Source: Nicotiana tabacum (taxonomy: Eukaryota; Streptophyta; Magnoliopsida; Solanales; Solanaceae). From it: 64,000 nucleotides of DNA. The stretch spans positions 61,963,466 through 62,027,465 of the forward strand of contig NC_134082.1 of NCBI RefSeq assembly GCF_000715075.1. The letters are read 5' to 3'. Under the pieces are notes generated by a model. The model saw only the letters and a program-made list of their open reading frames with translations, was not told the DNA's origin and did not search any database. The position numbers and the translations under genes were made by a program. This document shows positions 9,824-21,025 of the stretch, piece by piece (the first letter of the stretch is position 1; each line of letters opens with the position of its first letter).

Positions 9824-10717
9824 CACCTGCGTGTACGTGCCTACGGAGCACTGTCCGCTTCTGCGGATTTCCTCCACGCCTGCGGTTCCTTAGGCGCATC
9901 TACAGGCATCGTAGATGTGGAATTCTCCTCGCACCTGCGACCCCTGACCACTCATGCCAAATCCGCTTATGCACTTGACCTTACGCACGTGTGATCCCAC
10001 ACCTGCAGCCTCCCCACTGTAGGTGCAAAAAAACTAGAAGTCTGAAGACTCCAGCAATAACACAAGTCCAATTTTTGATCCGTTGAGCACCCGAATCTCA
10101 CCCGAGGCTCCCGAAACCTCAACTAAACATACCAAAAAGTCCTAAAACACTATACAAACTTAGTCGAGCCCTAAAATCGCATCAACCAACGCTAAAAACA
10201 CTAATCACCCTCCAATTCAAACTTAATGAACTTTGAAACTTCAAACTTCTACAATCGATGTCGAAACCTATCAAACCACGCCTGATTGACCTCAAATTTT
10301 TCACACAAGTCGTATTCAACCCTACGGACCTACTCCAACTTCCGAAATCAGAATCTGACCCCGATATCAAAAAGTCCACTTCCGGTCAAAATCTCCAAAA
10401 AATTGACTTTCGCCATAACAAGCCTAAATCAACTATAGACCTCCAAAACACAATTCAGACATGACCCTAAGTCTAAAATCACCCAACGGAGCTAATGGAA
10501 CCGACGAAACTCCATTTTGGAGTTGCCTTCACATAGTTCCAACTATGGTCAAAATCCTAAGTCTTAAGCTTTCGTGTTAGGGACTAAGTGTCTTAAAATA
10601 CTCCGAAACCAAAAACAAAATCTCTCGGCAAGTCAGATAAGTAGAAACAGATACGGGGGAACTAGTAAATAGGGGATCAGGGCTATTACTCTCAAAATGA
10701 TCGGTTGGGTCGTTACA
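9824..10717 (-). repeat. LTR of element 2, outer part (LTR start at 10717)
   Basis: On the minus strand it begins TGTAACGACCCAACC at 10717, a start closely related to those of elements 1, 3 and 5. The bases beyond 10717 are gag of element 3, so this is the 5' end of an inserted minus-strand element. A block of CACCTGCG-type repeats (9824-10025, continued at 8285-8414) lies 690-1020 bp from the LTR start once the solo LTR is removed. ORFs here are accidental. Confidence 0.82.
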
Positions 10718-11181
10718 GGACAGGTCCTCCTGATATGCCCAAAACCACCACACTCAAAGCATCCATCCTAGTGTTGTGGATGCTGAAACTGAGACTGACC
10801 CGAACATGCCAGATAACTATGGTGATAACTCTGAATAGAAGGTGCACTAATAGGAGATGGCGGTGCACTGTAGACTGGCTGCTCAGAATGAGGCACATAA
10901 GGACCACGACTCCCTGAAGCACTGTGGGATGCCTGAAGCGCTGACTGAAATGGCCTGGGAGGATGGCCCCTACGAAACGTACCCCTGCCTCCATATGAGG
11001 CACCATTAAAGCCACTGGAATGAAGAGGCCTCTTATCAGACCCTGTCCTCTCTCCTGTGAAAGAACATCCTCGATCCGCCTGGCGAAATTAGCAGCTGTC
11101 TGAAAAGAAATCATACCCCTAGTGTCCTTGGCCATCTGAAGCTTGATAAGGTAAGCGAATCCCTCAATAAACCTCCTCACC

Positions 11182-11212
<31 letters not shown>

Positions 11213-12069
11213 TCTCCCTTCCTCTCTCGGTAGGAAGCAGAAGAATAGCATGATGAGATAGATTCAGAAAATGGGTCTCATACTGAGTGACTGACATACT
11301 ACCATGATGGAGACGCCCAAACTGCCTGTGGTAACTCTCGCTTAGTGTGATCGGAAGGAACCTCTCAAGAAATAGCTGAGAGAACTGGTCCCAAGTAAGA
11401 GCAGGCGACCCAACTGATGTGGAAGATACATAATCCTTCCACCATATCTTTGCGGAACACGTCATCTAAAACAAAGCAAATCGACCCCATTGGTCTCAAC
11501 TATACCCATGTTCCGTAGTACCTCATGGAAGCGGTCAAGATAATCTTGTGGGTCCTCAGAAGTTGCACTACTGAAGTGATCTAGGAAGATCTTGGTAAAC
11601 TTGTCCAATCTCAATAAGCCCTCAGAAGACATGGCATGTCCATCACCGGCCTATGCCGCAACAATTGGCTGAACTACCCCAACTAGCACAGCTGCTGGAG
11701 TTTGACACTGGGGAACCATCTACTCTGGAGTGTGAGTAGCGGGAGTATGTACTCTTCCCCAGCCTAAGAAACAGCTGGTGCCATAGAAAATGTATCGCCC
11801 TGGGCCACACTCTCCATAAGGCCCACCAAACGGATAAGAATATCTTAGAGCACTGGTGGCCATGAACCCTTCCGGGACCTGAGCTGGTCAAACAGGTGCA
11901 GTCTAAGCTGGAATCTCCTCATCAAAATCTACCTGAGGCTCCACTGCTGGTGCTGCTACTCAAACTCTAAGCTGACTCTGTCTCTACCTCGGCCTCTGCC
12001 CCTATTAGGAGTTGCTGCTGGGGGCTCCGGTTGTTGTCTAGCTAAAGATGTGGTGCGTGTTCTCCCCAT
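10718..12069 (-). pseudogene. Element 3 gag, interrupted by element 2
   Basis: Minus-strand gag starts with the ATG at 12069-12067 (Met-Gly-Arg-Thr-Arg). It has a capsid-like core (near 11465-11196 with WKDYV, FLERFLP and YETHFLNLSHHAILL). After a CT-dinucleotide expansion the frame changes and it continues with RRFIEGFAYL. It ends in a CCHC zinc knuckle (C-F-E-C-G-G-F-G-H-I-R-R-T-C, just above 10718). Coding is cut at the LTR start of element 2, so protease and pol lie off-window. Several TAG codons and frame changes show it is dead. Lineage: chromovirus, related to element 1 but diverged. Confidence 0.85.
11180..11218. repeat. CT microsatellite inside element 3 gag
   Basis: A nearly pure CT run (one CTAT interruption) at the point where related gags read ...TERxRVRRFI. 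On the minus strand it encodes an Arg-Glu repeat and moves the downstream zinc-knuckle part into another frame. Most likely replication slippage after the element died. Confidence 0.85.
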
Positions 12070-12269
12070 ATGCGAGAGATCAAGAAAAGAAGAGTTCAAT
12101 CATTAATGGTAGAATAAACTCGCATGAAAGAGAACAATAGAAGTGAAATTGTTCCTAACTCCACAGCCTCTTGAAGTAAGTACAGACGTCTCCATACCGG
12201 TCCTCCAGACTCTACTAAGTTTGCTCGTGACTCGTGAGACCTATGTAACCTAGTGCTCTAATACCAACT
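12070..12269 (-). promoter_or_regulatory. Element 3 leader with primer binding site
   Basis: The minus strand has TGGTATTAGAGC at 12266-12255, one C-to-T change from the initiator-Met-tRNA primer site, just inside the LTR end at 12270. A pyrimidine-rich tract (CTCTTCTTTTCTTGATCTC) runs up to the gag ATG. The base triplet before the ATG is CAT, not CAG, so the acceptor seen in elements 1, 4 and 5 is lost here. Confidence 0.75.
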
Positions 12270-12934
12270 TGTCACGACCCAAAATTCCCACCGTTAAGAC
12301 CGTGATGACTCTACTAAGTTTATCCATTTTTAACAGTTTAAATTAAATAATGAGAAAGAGCTGAACTAACTGAAATAATCTAAAGTAATAATGCGAAAGC
12401 TAAAACAACCAAACGTCTAATACAACCCTAGACCTGGTGTCACAAGTGTACGAGCTACTAGAATAGTACAAACAAGGGTCTCAAATAACATAAAGCTGTC
12501 TGAAAAAAGGTACACAGTTAAATAAAAAGGGAAGGGGACTCCAGGATCTGTGGGCGCTGAGTAGTTGTACCTCAAGTCTTCGCAAGTTGTCCAATCTGAG
12601 CTCGCTAATAACTGCCACTGGAACCGACTCTAAAATTTGCACAAGAAGTGCAAAGTGTAGTATGAGCACAATCAATCCCATCTACTCTGTAAGTGCCAAG
12701 CCTAACATCGACGAAGTAGTGACGAGGCTAAGGCAGGTCACCTACACTACAACCCGTACGCGGTATATAATAAAGATCGAAAAAGAAATATGGAGCGAAT
12801 AAGACAGTAAACTGAAAGTAATAGCTACATCCTCAAGAAATAAGCCAGTGGCGATCAGAATTACCAATCCTTAGAGTTTTAAGTGAAAATTCCGAAAAAA
12901 CCAACACAACAACAATGAATTCAAGACACACAAA

Positions 12935-13002
12935 CCGTTGCGGCGCGCAACGCGATCCTACAGTACAAACACAATCCTCCCTTATTTCACCGTAACACGA
13001 TC

Positions 13003-13083
<81 letters not shown>

Positions 13084-13270
13084 CGCCCCAATCCCACAAT
13101 ATATCAATATCAGTATCATAATTCACCCTTATTTCACTGTATTAATCCACCCTTATTCCACCTGTTGCGGCGTGCAACCCGATCCCATCGTATCAAATTC
13201 ACCCTTATTCCACCCTATTAATCCACCCTTATTTCACTTGTTGCGGCGTGCAACCCGATCCCACCATATC
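12935..13270. repeat. Degenerate tandem repeat in LTR of element 3
   Basis: Three copies of a unit containing GTTGCGGCGYGCAAC followed by GCGATCC or CCGATCCCA (near 12938, 13165 and 13240), interleaved with copies of CACCCTTATTYCAC. GTTGC and GCAAC can pair as a small stem. The block lies about 665-1000 bp before the LTR 3' end and is split by a TA microsatellite. Confidence 0.75.
13007..13081. repeat. TA dinucleotide microsatellite
   Basis: About 37 uninterrupted TA units inside the LTR of element 3. It generates artefactual Ile-Tyr repeat ORFs on both strands. Confidence 0.98.
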
Positions 13271-14249
13271 AGTACCAAATACCCAATGTGCACAGTCAAA
13301 TCAATAATTCAAATCACGAGAACCTTTACAATCAATAAATACCAAACTGAACCAAAAAAGAAACCTTGTACAATACGGAAATTCATATAGGTAATACTAC
13401 ACAGTAAGTCAAGTCCGATAAATGACAATTAGAAGGTGCAAGTAAGTCAGTTAAGGCAAGTAGCAGTAAATCATGAAAAAAAATGAAAGGATCTAACATT
13501 ATTAATAGAAGGAAACATGGATTAATAGGTAGTAATTAAGCATGGAAGGCATTTAGAGCATATAACATTTAAGACAGGGAATGAGATAATTAAGGAAAAG
13601 CGGAAAACCGTGGGAAAATAAGTAATTTGGCGGCGTATAGGCACTAGTCACCTCGCATATATGCCACAACACATGAAATTCACATTGCACATAGTCTGAG
13701 GGTTCCTAATTCCCTCAAGTCAAGGTTAAACTCAACACTTACCTCACTCTGCAGTCAATTCAAAGCTCTACCAGGGCTTCTCCCCTAAATCCGCCTCCAA
13801 ACTATTCGTATCTAGCCACAATTGACTCAATAATATCAAATATTGCTAAAGTAATCAATTACAATGCATAAATTGAGGATTTCCAAATTTTCCCCCAAAA
13901 GGTCAAAAATCAACCCTGCTTGGTCAAAACCCGAGGTTCAGATCAAAATCTATTTACCCATTTACCCCCGAGCCCGATTATGTAATTAGTTTCAGAATCC
14001 TAAACCTCAATTTGCAAAAAACTCCCACAATTCTTCCTAAATACCTAGTTTTCTACCATGGAAGAACAAAGATTAGGTCTAGGAATTAATGGTTGATGTT
14101 AGAAATTGAAGAAAATAGTTAAAGTGTACAAACCTATGAATTGATATTGAGTTTTCTCTTCAAAATCACTCCTAGGCCGAGCTCTAATGGAAGAGTTATG
14201 AAAAACGGGAGAAATCCCGTTTTTGAAATGTTTTAAGGTCTGGGCGTTA

Positions 14250-14524
14250 TGCCTTCTTCGCGTTCGCGAAGGGCCAGCTGCGTTCCCGATGTGCGGCAGC
14301 CCAAGTGGCTTTCGCGTTTGCGAGTCCTTCTTCGCGTTCGTGAAGGCTGCTCCCCCCTGACCTTCACGTTCGCATAGAAGAACGATGATCCCCCCTCCTT
14401 CCCAGGTCCATAAGCTACGCGTTTGCGAAGGATAAGGCCCCCATTGCTCCGCATTCGTGATGAATAAAATCCACCCAGCCCAGTTCACTATTCGCGTGAG
14501 TACCTTCGCGAACGCGAAGAAGGG
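14250..14524. repeat. CpG-palindrome block in LTR of element 3
   Basis: Copies of TTCGCGTTCGCGAAGG, TTCGCGTTTGCGAG, TTCGCGTTCGTGAAGG, CTTCACGTTCGCA, CGCGTTTGCGAAGG and CTTCGCGAACGCGAAG. It corresponds in position and wording to the block in the LTR of element 1 (6903-7205). Confidence 0.78.
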
Positions 14525-15213
14525 AACACCAGAAACCAGCAGAAGTGGAAAACCAACAATTTTTCTAAGTTTAAACCATTTGTAGCCTATCCTAAATTCA
14601 CCCGAGCCTTCGGGGCTCCAAACAAAATATTCACACAAGTCCAAAAACCTCATACGAACTTGCTCGCATGTTCAAAACATCAAAATAATACCTAGAACTA
14701 CGAATCGGATACAAAATCAAATGAAATTTTCAAGAAAACTTTAAAACTTCTATTTTAACATCCGAGCGTCTGAATTACATCAACCCAACTCCGTTTCTTA
14801 CCAAATTTGACAGACAAGTCATAAATATAGTAATGGGCCTATACCAGGCTTCGAAACCAAAATACAAACCCGGTATCAACAAAATCAAGCATCGGTCAAT
14901 TCTTAAAAATCATTAAAACTTTAAACTTTAAATTTTCGACAAAAAATAATAACTCAAGCTAGGGACCTCCGAATTCAATTTCGGGACCGTCAAAATACGG
15001 ATCCGGGTCCGTTCGCTCAAAACTTTGACCGAAGTCAACTCGAATAGATTTTTTGAAGAAATTTTTTATATTTTATCAGTTTTTAACATAAAAGCCTTCC
15101 GAAAAAACATCTGAATTGTGCACACAAATTGAGGAAGGCTTGAAAAAGCTATTGGAGGATTCGAAACACACAATTAGGTTCTAAAACTCTAGATGACTTA
15201 TCGAGTCATCACA

Positions 15214-15933
15214 AGCCCCTATCCTGATCATCTTCTGTATTCACGAGGTTCCTCGTGCCACGACTAACGACTGCAACAGGACCACCCCTGAATGGCTTCG
15301 GAACATTAAGATTGAGAAGATGCTGAAGGGAAAAATCAACTTTATCCATTTCGGCAAGATGGCAAAAGCATGCTACCAGTCTCCAAACCTTTGGCCCGAC
15401 TTGGCCTAGACAGATATCAAAAATTGGCCAAAATCCAAGATTATAGAACCGAGAGGAAATTGGAACCAAAGAGTAAAGGGATAAGTGTACATTAAAGAAA
15501 AACCCTCCCGATCGTTGTTAATTCTCTCATGTTTCTGAGGAATGTTTACGGTCATGTGATCACCCCAACGACATTCCTGATGAATAAAGAGTATATGACC
15601 CTTACAAATTAATAAGTCAATGTTGTCCGGACACTTACAGGTTGCTGCAAAGCTTTGTCCTAGAACTTTATATCCCCTTCGAAAATCCAAGTTCTTAGGA
15701 AGGATTTCAAGGACGGTAGGGTTTAGAGCTATGTTTCCCTTTCCTACCCTTGTGGGAAGTTTGAACTTTCTTCCCCTTTCTTAGGAAGCCAGGAGAATTT
15801 CTTCTGAAGACTCAACAACAGAAGCGTAAGCTTGAGAAACTCCATCCATTGGCGCGGGGAAGGTGGAGGCATTGCTCGACTGTTTTAAAGACTTGTGCAT
15901 TTCAAAATGAGACATGGGGGTTTCAGAATCCAT
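15214..15933 (-). pseudogene. Antisense ORF of a Tat-like element ('plant transposon protein' type), truncated
   Basis: A candidate start ATG lies at 15933-15931 on the minus strand (Met-Asp-Ser-Glu-Thr-Pro). After frame changes the reading gives YTYPFTLWFQFP, IILDFGQF, FDICLGQVGPKVWRL and finally EDDQDRGL. These resemble conserved blocks of a protein family that is very common in Solanaceae and annotated as a putative plant transposon protein. From memory, extra ORFs in antisense orientation upstream of the 3' LTR are reported for Tat/Ogre elements, and the plus-strand LTR that follows fits this. It is cut at 15213/15214 by the LTR of element 3. Biochemical function unknown. Confidence 0.55.
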
Positions 15934-16473
15934 GAATAATTGAAGGTCAAAAAGGATAAAGAATTTTGAAACAAGGGAAGAAAACGAAGAGGAGGAGTGA
16001 AACGTGCAAAGACAAAAGAATTCAAGTGTCTAATATAAATAGAATTATGGTCTTTTCATAACTATGAGACTTGGAAAAGACTCCCGGTCAGACTCGAAAA
16101 GACTCCCCGTCATAAAACAGCCATAATGACCTTGGAGACTGAAACTTGTAGGTGAGCCAGTACTATGTTACCACGTCTTGGATCATAAATGCAAGTTTAA
16201 TCACGTTACCGACGGAATATCAAGAAAAGATTACTTCTATATCAAGAAAGGAAGTCGAACATTATCTTTCTAAAATGAAGCTTTCCACCTCTTCCGCATA
16301 TCTTAATAATCTGCCCATGACGTGCAGGGACTATCTATTGGTAAATTTTGTATTCTACACGTGGAGCAGAGAAACAACAACACGTAACGGATTTTAGAGT
16401 CATGAGTCTGAAGTAGATGAGCTGTGACCCCTGCTCCGATATGAAACTATTCGAAGTTACGAAGGGGGGAAGA
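15934..16473. other. Spacer between the antisense ORF and the Tat-like LTR
   Basis: On the minus strand this would be the 5' untranslated and promoter region of the antisense ORF (CTATTTATATTAG near 16035). On the plus strand it ends in a polypurine run GAAGGGGGGAAGAG (16461-16474), placed where a polypurine tract for plus-strand DNA synthesis is expected. No other gene seen. Confidence 0.45.
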
Positions 16474-16874
16474 GGTCAAAGATTATTGAAGAATTGGTCA
16501 GCGAAATTTGAACCTTTCTGAATATTGTGGCCTATACCGTTGCTTCGAAGAGATTAACACCAGGTGGAAATTTTCCATATATAATTCACTCTCTATAACA
16601 TGCAGCCTCAAGATTCGGAAACGCTATCCGTTTTCTTAGCTATAAATACCTAGCTATCCCCACTTGTAATTTCAATTCAAGAAGAATAAGAAAAAGCCTT
16701 CATAACATACGAAACTAGAACAATTTTTATCACTTCTGTAATTTGATCTCTCCCACTTTTGGAGACTTTTTGAAGATCGGAACTCAAGAAGAATTTCTTG
16801 CTCTTTACTACTTTGCTTAATTTATTTCTACTTTAATTATTCATTATTGCTTATTATTCATATCGCTCTGAATC
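16474..16874 (+). repeat. Probable 3' LTR of a Tat-like element, left part
   Basis: It begins directly after the polypurine run (GGTCAAAG, with T-to-G damage of the expected TG), has a TATA box at 16640-16649, and is interrupted at 16875 by a solo LTR whose left target duplication GAATC is 16870-16874. The sequence resumes at 19023. Start and lineage are inferred from layout. Confidence 0.5.
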
Positions 16875-19017
16875 TGTTACATCCCGCACTTTTGTACGTT
16901 GGATATGCCGCAAGATAATTGACATAAGTTCAAGGATAAGACTATTTTTGAGGTTATAAGTATTTATGATATTTCAAACAAGTGATAAGTAAGTGTTGTA
17001 AAGGTCAGAGGGTAAACCAAATCGAAGAAAGCGAGTTTCGCTGATGTTTGCAATTTTGGGATTAAATACGGTCCAAGCTACAATACCCTGTATTTATGGA
17101 CTAGTGTTATACCACATGATCATGATAGTAAGGTATATGAAATTTATTAGTATTTAAGTGAATCAAAACCTAGAAATTATTGTGTGAATAATTGGTTAAA
17201 TGTTGGTATAAAGTCATGGAATATGGAATTAATTATTAGTGATAAGTTCCTTTTGTATGAATCAACGTGGAATCATGAGGATAAGGGGGACTCATGACTA
17301 ATCAACTTTATAAGGATTGAGGTGGCAGCAAGTAGGAAATTCAATATTGACTAGGCAAGTCTTGGAGTTAGGTGGCACGATTAGGGAGTTTTGGTGGCTT
17401 AGTCATCAAATTATTATAAGTAGTTAAAATGTTTGGATAGGCTTGATAAGCCTCCCAAAGTGGCAGCAAATGGCTTGGGAAATGGTGACTCTTTGGTTTA
17501 TGAGATTAGATGACATTTTAGGGGAATTTGTGGGTTGCCACATGGTACGAAGTTGGTCAAGGGTGACACCAATGTGCACATGAGTCATAGCACTTGGTGT
17601 GCCTTGTTTACACGTAAAAAGCACGCCTTAAGCCTTCATGATTATACTTCTTTTGCAATTCAAAATATAAAAAGGAGGTTGAAATCTTTCCTTCTATTAT
17701 TAGGGAGTCTCTTTTGAAATATAGCAAAAACATACATCTATGATACTCCATATGTCCAGCAAAATCAAAATATGCCATGATTATAAGAAGTGCTTAGTTC
17801 TTGTTCAAAGATTTAAAGGAGCAAAAGTTGTTCTTGGTAAGCTCAAGTAAAAGTGTTTGATAAATTCCTCAAGTAAGGTATGTTAAGGCTATCTCTTCTT
17901 TCTTTTGGCATGATCCAAGTAACTATACGTAAACGTAATGCTATTCTATAAGTGATTCTACTCTTAGCAATTAAAGATGTCTATGTTATTCATTCATGTA
18001 AAGAGATGTCTAAAATATGTTCCTAAGTCTCTATTGAGGTATTTAATAAAGATGTTAGTGTTTATAATATAGTGATACATGCATTTACCACTGTGCTAAG
18101 GCCGGTTGGGCAGTCATGCATATTCGTTCATCATCGTGCTACGGTTGGTTGGCAGTCATGCATATTCATTCACCACTGTGCTACGGTTAGTTGGGAAGTC
18201 ATGCATATTTATTTACCACCGTGCTACGACCGATCAGGCAGTCATGCATTTACCATCGAGCTACGGTCGGTCAGGCAGTTACCACCGGTTGAAAAATTAT
18301 GTATCATTATTTACCATCGGATAGGCAATCATACATTTAGCACCGTGCGACAGCCGGTCGGGCAGTTACCACTGATTAGTTGGGTAGTCATGCATTATAC
18401 GATATGGGTAATAGTCTCAAAGAGAAGCATTATATATATATATATAAGCATAGTAAGTATGCATATACAGAGATTCAGGTTGATTCTTATATGTCTTTCA
18501 TTAATGTTGACTTACTTATTATGTTTTAGTTCTGCCTTACATACTCAGTACATTATTCATACCGAAGTCCTTTTATTGGGGACACTGCATTCATGCCTGC
18601 AGGTATAGATAATCAGTTTGAAGAGCCCTCATAGTAGACGAGGTTAGCATTCAGCAAAAGATCGGTAAGACTTCACCTCATTCGGAGTGCAGCTGAGTCT
18701 ATAAGTCATCTTGTCAGAGTTTTGCTACAGACTTATGGGTAGGCATGTACCCTGTCCCATTTGATGTCAAATAATCTTAGAGGCTTTATAGACAGAGGTT
18801 AATTTTGTACAGTATGTCAGAGGCCTTGACGGCCCATATGGATTCATGTTTTAAGAAGATGGTTCATTGATACAGTGTTTGCCCACTTATAGTTATGTAT
18901 TACGAGTTGTGGCCATGTCGGTCCATGATAGTTAGAAAAAAATGAGTTACAGAGTGGTTCGGTTGGGCCAATACGGCACCGGGTGCCAGCCATGCCTCCC
19001 AGATTTGGGGCGTGATA
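16875..19017 (+). mobile_element. Solo LTR of a gypsy element (target duplication GAATC)
   Basis: A 2143-bp LTR beginning TGTTACATCCCGCAC and ending GGGGCGTGATA (final CA mutated to TA), between perfect GAATC duplications (16870-16874 and 19018-19022). It is related to the LTRs of element 4, sharing GATAAGTAAGT, AAATACGGTCC, TATTTATGGACTAGTG and the donor-like AGGTATGTTAAGG (17877-17889). No internal region is present, so this is a recombination product of an older element. ORFs at 18072-18608 only read through its tandem repeat. Confidence 0.9.
18075..18390. repeat. Tandem repeat of about 45-50 bp in the solo LTR
   Basis: At least five degraded copies of a unit with GTGCTACGGTYGGT, GGCAGTCATGCAT and ATTCACCAC. 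It lies about 630-940 bp before the LTR end, downstream of the donor-like site at 17878. The position matches the repeat blocks of the other chromovirus LTRs here, but the unit sequence is unrelated. Confidence 0.8.
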
Positions 19018-19022
19018 GAATC

Positions 19023-19093
19023 AATTGTATTGCTAGTACCCCTGAAAATATAAATACAATTATTTAATCTAAAACTAATTTTTGGATCAAACA
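19023..19093 (+). repeat. Probable 3' LTR of a Tat-like element, right part
   Basis: It continues the LTR broken by the solo LTR and ends TTTTTGGATCAAACA. From memory that ending is typical just before the TTGGCGCC primer site of Tat elements. No primer site follows, as expected for a 3' LTR. GAATC at 19018-19022 is the right copy of the solo-LTR duplication. Confidence 0.45.
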
Positions 19094-19900
19094 GTTAGCT
19101 ATCTCACCAAAACTCTTAAATAATAAGTGTGTTTACCGTGAAAATGGTAATAACAATTAAATTTGTTGATGTGACTCTAACAATACGTGATCTATCTTAT
19201 GCTAGTTTGTTAAGTAGTTGATGCTAAGTATATGAGATTTAGAGACGAAATACAGTAAAGTAGAGAGCTATAATCAAACCGATAGGTTGGTTACTCAGGG
19301 CCTCGGCTTGTCCATTCCGGGCCTCGAGGTCGATCTCAGGGCTCAGCTACGAGCTATTGAGGGTAATCGGGGTAGGGCTAATAGTTATGAGGCAATTAAA
19401 GAGAGTTCTTTATGGCCAATGATAGCAATAAATGATGAACAAATATGAAGATAATAAATAAAAGCTATAATATCAAGAGAATATGTTAGAGAGTGAAATA
19501 GAGAGTTCTTATATATTTTTGTGTGGAGCAACTGAAGTGACCAACCCTTACAAAGTGATAGAGATCCCCTTTATATAGGAGGGATATCTCATCATAGTAC
19601 AACAAGCATTAATTACAAAGATATGGAGATATGACCACTAGATGACACCTTGACTCGGATCTTAGAGTAGCTCTCTAGGCTCTGGCATCCCTGGCCGCTT
19701 GCCTTGGGAAATCCCCATTTCTACCATGATCGTGGTCAATATTACCCTAAGACCGAGTGTCGACGAGCCTCAAGGGAGAAGACTCGATCATAACCGTGTA
19801 GCTTCGAGGCTTCGAGATGCTCTTCTGAGGTGCTTCGATAATGAGAAATCAGACCCCTTCCCCCCGATTTCACCGTACGCAAAGTGTTTAGTTTCTTTCT
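19094..19900 (-). repeat. Possible minus-strand LTR fragment
   Basis: The minus strand holds CCTATATAAAGG (19580-19569), a good TATA box, upstream of CATCAACAAATTTAATTG near 19170, a stretch I associate with leader regions of solanaceous Tat elements. GC-rich words CCTCGGCTTG, GGGCCTCGAGGTCG and GGGCTCAGC occur at 19298-19345. Neither end could be fixed and no coding capacity was found. Confidence 0.4.
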
Positions 19901-20040
19901 AACGTACTATAGTAACATATTTTTATACTTTTTAGTGACATTCAACATTCACTGTCAACTATTATACCTCAATTTTAAGCTAATTAGATTTGATTATGAG
20001 TTCTTACTAGTTATTTCCTTTCATTTGGGCATATACAATA

Positions 20041-20190
20041 TTCTTTTTTTTGGTTTCCACTCGGTGTTCGGTATCCATATTGGGGCCCGGCTAAATCCGG
20101 ATTTGCGTCGGGAACTCCCACATTAGGGGGTAAAGCGCTCCCTAACAAAGACGACTCCATACCCAGGGACTCGAACCCGAGACCTCACTT
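20041..20190 (-). mobile_element. 5'-truncated SINE-like repeat
   Basis: The minus strand contains GGGTTCGAGTCCC, a Pol III B-box-like word near 20175, and ends in an A-rich tail (plus-strand T run at 20042-20050). The tRNA-like A box is absent, so the 5' end appears lost. Family not identified. Confidence 0.45.
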
Positions 20191-20628
20191 TGACTTTTCT
20201 GACACTAAACATTATGTATAAAACAAAGGGAAACTTACACAAATGTCCCAAAGAAGTCTCAACTTACCAACCTCTAGCCATTAGTCATAAACTTACCAAA
20301 ACTAGTCAAGTACATATAAAAATTAAAAAATTAAATAAATGAAGTTCTTTCTCTCAAGGAATCACATGCAAAAATCACCTTTCATATTTTTAAGCGTGAT
20401 TAGCAATATTAGATGCAAGTCGGAAAGGAAATTTCATGGATGAAGTAGCAAATAAGGTGATGAAATAAAAAAATATATATAATATTCCAAAAATCTAAGC
20501 AAAAAAGGAACATTTTCAATGGGTATAGTTGAAATTCATTGAAAACATATAGATAAGTCAATATACAAAATATGAGAAAGATTGGAGGTGATTTGAATTG
20601 ATTTTGTATCACAATTCGTAATTAAATC

Positions 20629-20660
<32 letters not shown>

Positions 20661-20871
20661 CCCAGTATAATCCCACTTAGTGGGGTCTGGGGAGGGTAGT
20701 GTGTACGCAGACCTTACCCCTACCCTAGGGTAGAGAGGCTGTTTCCAAATAGACCCCCGACATCCTTCCCTCCAAGAACTTCCCACCTTGCTCTTGGGGA
20801 GACTCGAACTCACAACCTCTTGGTTGGAAGTGGAGGTTGCTTACCATCAGAGCAACCCCTCTTGTCTATTT
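20629..20871 (-). mobile_element. TS-family SINE, full length
   Basis: Minus-strand SINE with a tRNA-like head: TGCTCTGATGGTAAGC (A box, near 20850) and GTTCGAGTC (B box, near 20807). A body with GGTCTGCGTACACACTAC follows, and the tail is a (TTG)n run (plus-strand AAC repeats 20629-20659). It is flanked by an 11-bp duplication GTAATTAAATC (20618-20628 and 20872-20882). This matches the TS SINE of tobacco and other Solanaceae, transcribed by RNA polymerase III and mobilised by a LINE. It is inserted in the MULE-like element. Confidence 0.93.
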
Positions 20872-20894
20872 GTAATTAAATCGAGTTAAAAAAA

Positions 20895-21025
20895 TTCTTT
20901 TGCGACACATGTATCAAACATTTATCACGCATGTATCTAACACATAGGTATACATGGATATACATGTGATACAAATATGATACATATGTGATACACAAAT
21001 AATACACAGTGTGATACACATATCA
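20895..21025. repeat. Degenerate TGATACA-type tandem repeat
   Basis: Repeated words such as ACATGTATCA, ATGTGATACA and ATATGATACATATG within the MULE-like element. Imperfect, about 15-20 bp spacing. Confidence 0.6.

Larger units (their letters stand above)
12270..15213 (-). repeat. 5' LTR of element 3
   Basis: The LTR is 2944 bp. On the minus strand it starts TGTGATGACTCGATAAG at 15213 and ends GGGTCGTGACA at 12270, followed by the primer binding site. It contains a CpG-palindrome block (14250-14524, 689-963 bp from the start), a donor-like GAGGTAAGT (13745-13737), a TA microsatellite and a repeat block with GTTGCGGCGTGCAAC (12935-13270). It inserted into the antisense ORF of a Tat-like element, whose sequence resumes at 15214. 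The long ORFs at 14099-14653 and 12833-13390 are products of the repeats and microsatellite. Confidence 0.87.

Noticed and set aside
12833..13390. ORFs with long Ile-Tyr repeats on both strands
   Set aside because: They read through the TA microsatellite in the LTR of element 3; no start context, homology or coding bias.
14099..14653. 184-codon minus-strand ORF in the LTR of element 3
   Set aside because: It traverses the CpG-palindrome block, whose low stop content makes chance ORFs long; it lies wholly inside an LTR.
18072..18608. 178-codon plus-strand ORF in the solo LTR
   Set aside because: Translates the tandem repeat; no homology and entirely within an LTR.
20041..20190. A functional tRNA gene because of the GGTTCGAGTCCC word
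   Set aside because: No cloverleaf, no A box, and an A-rich tail; better explained as a truncated SINE.
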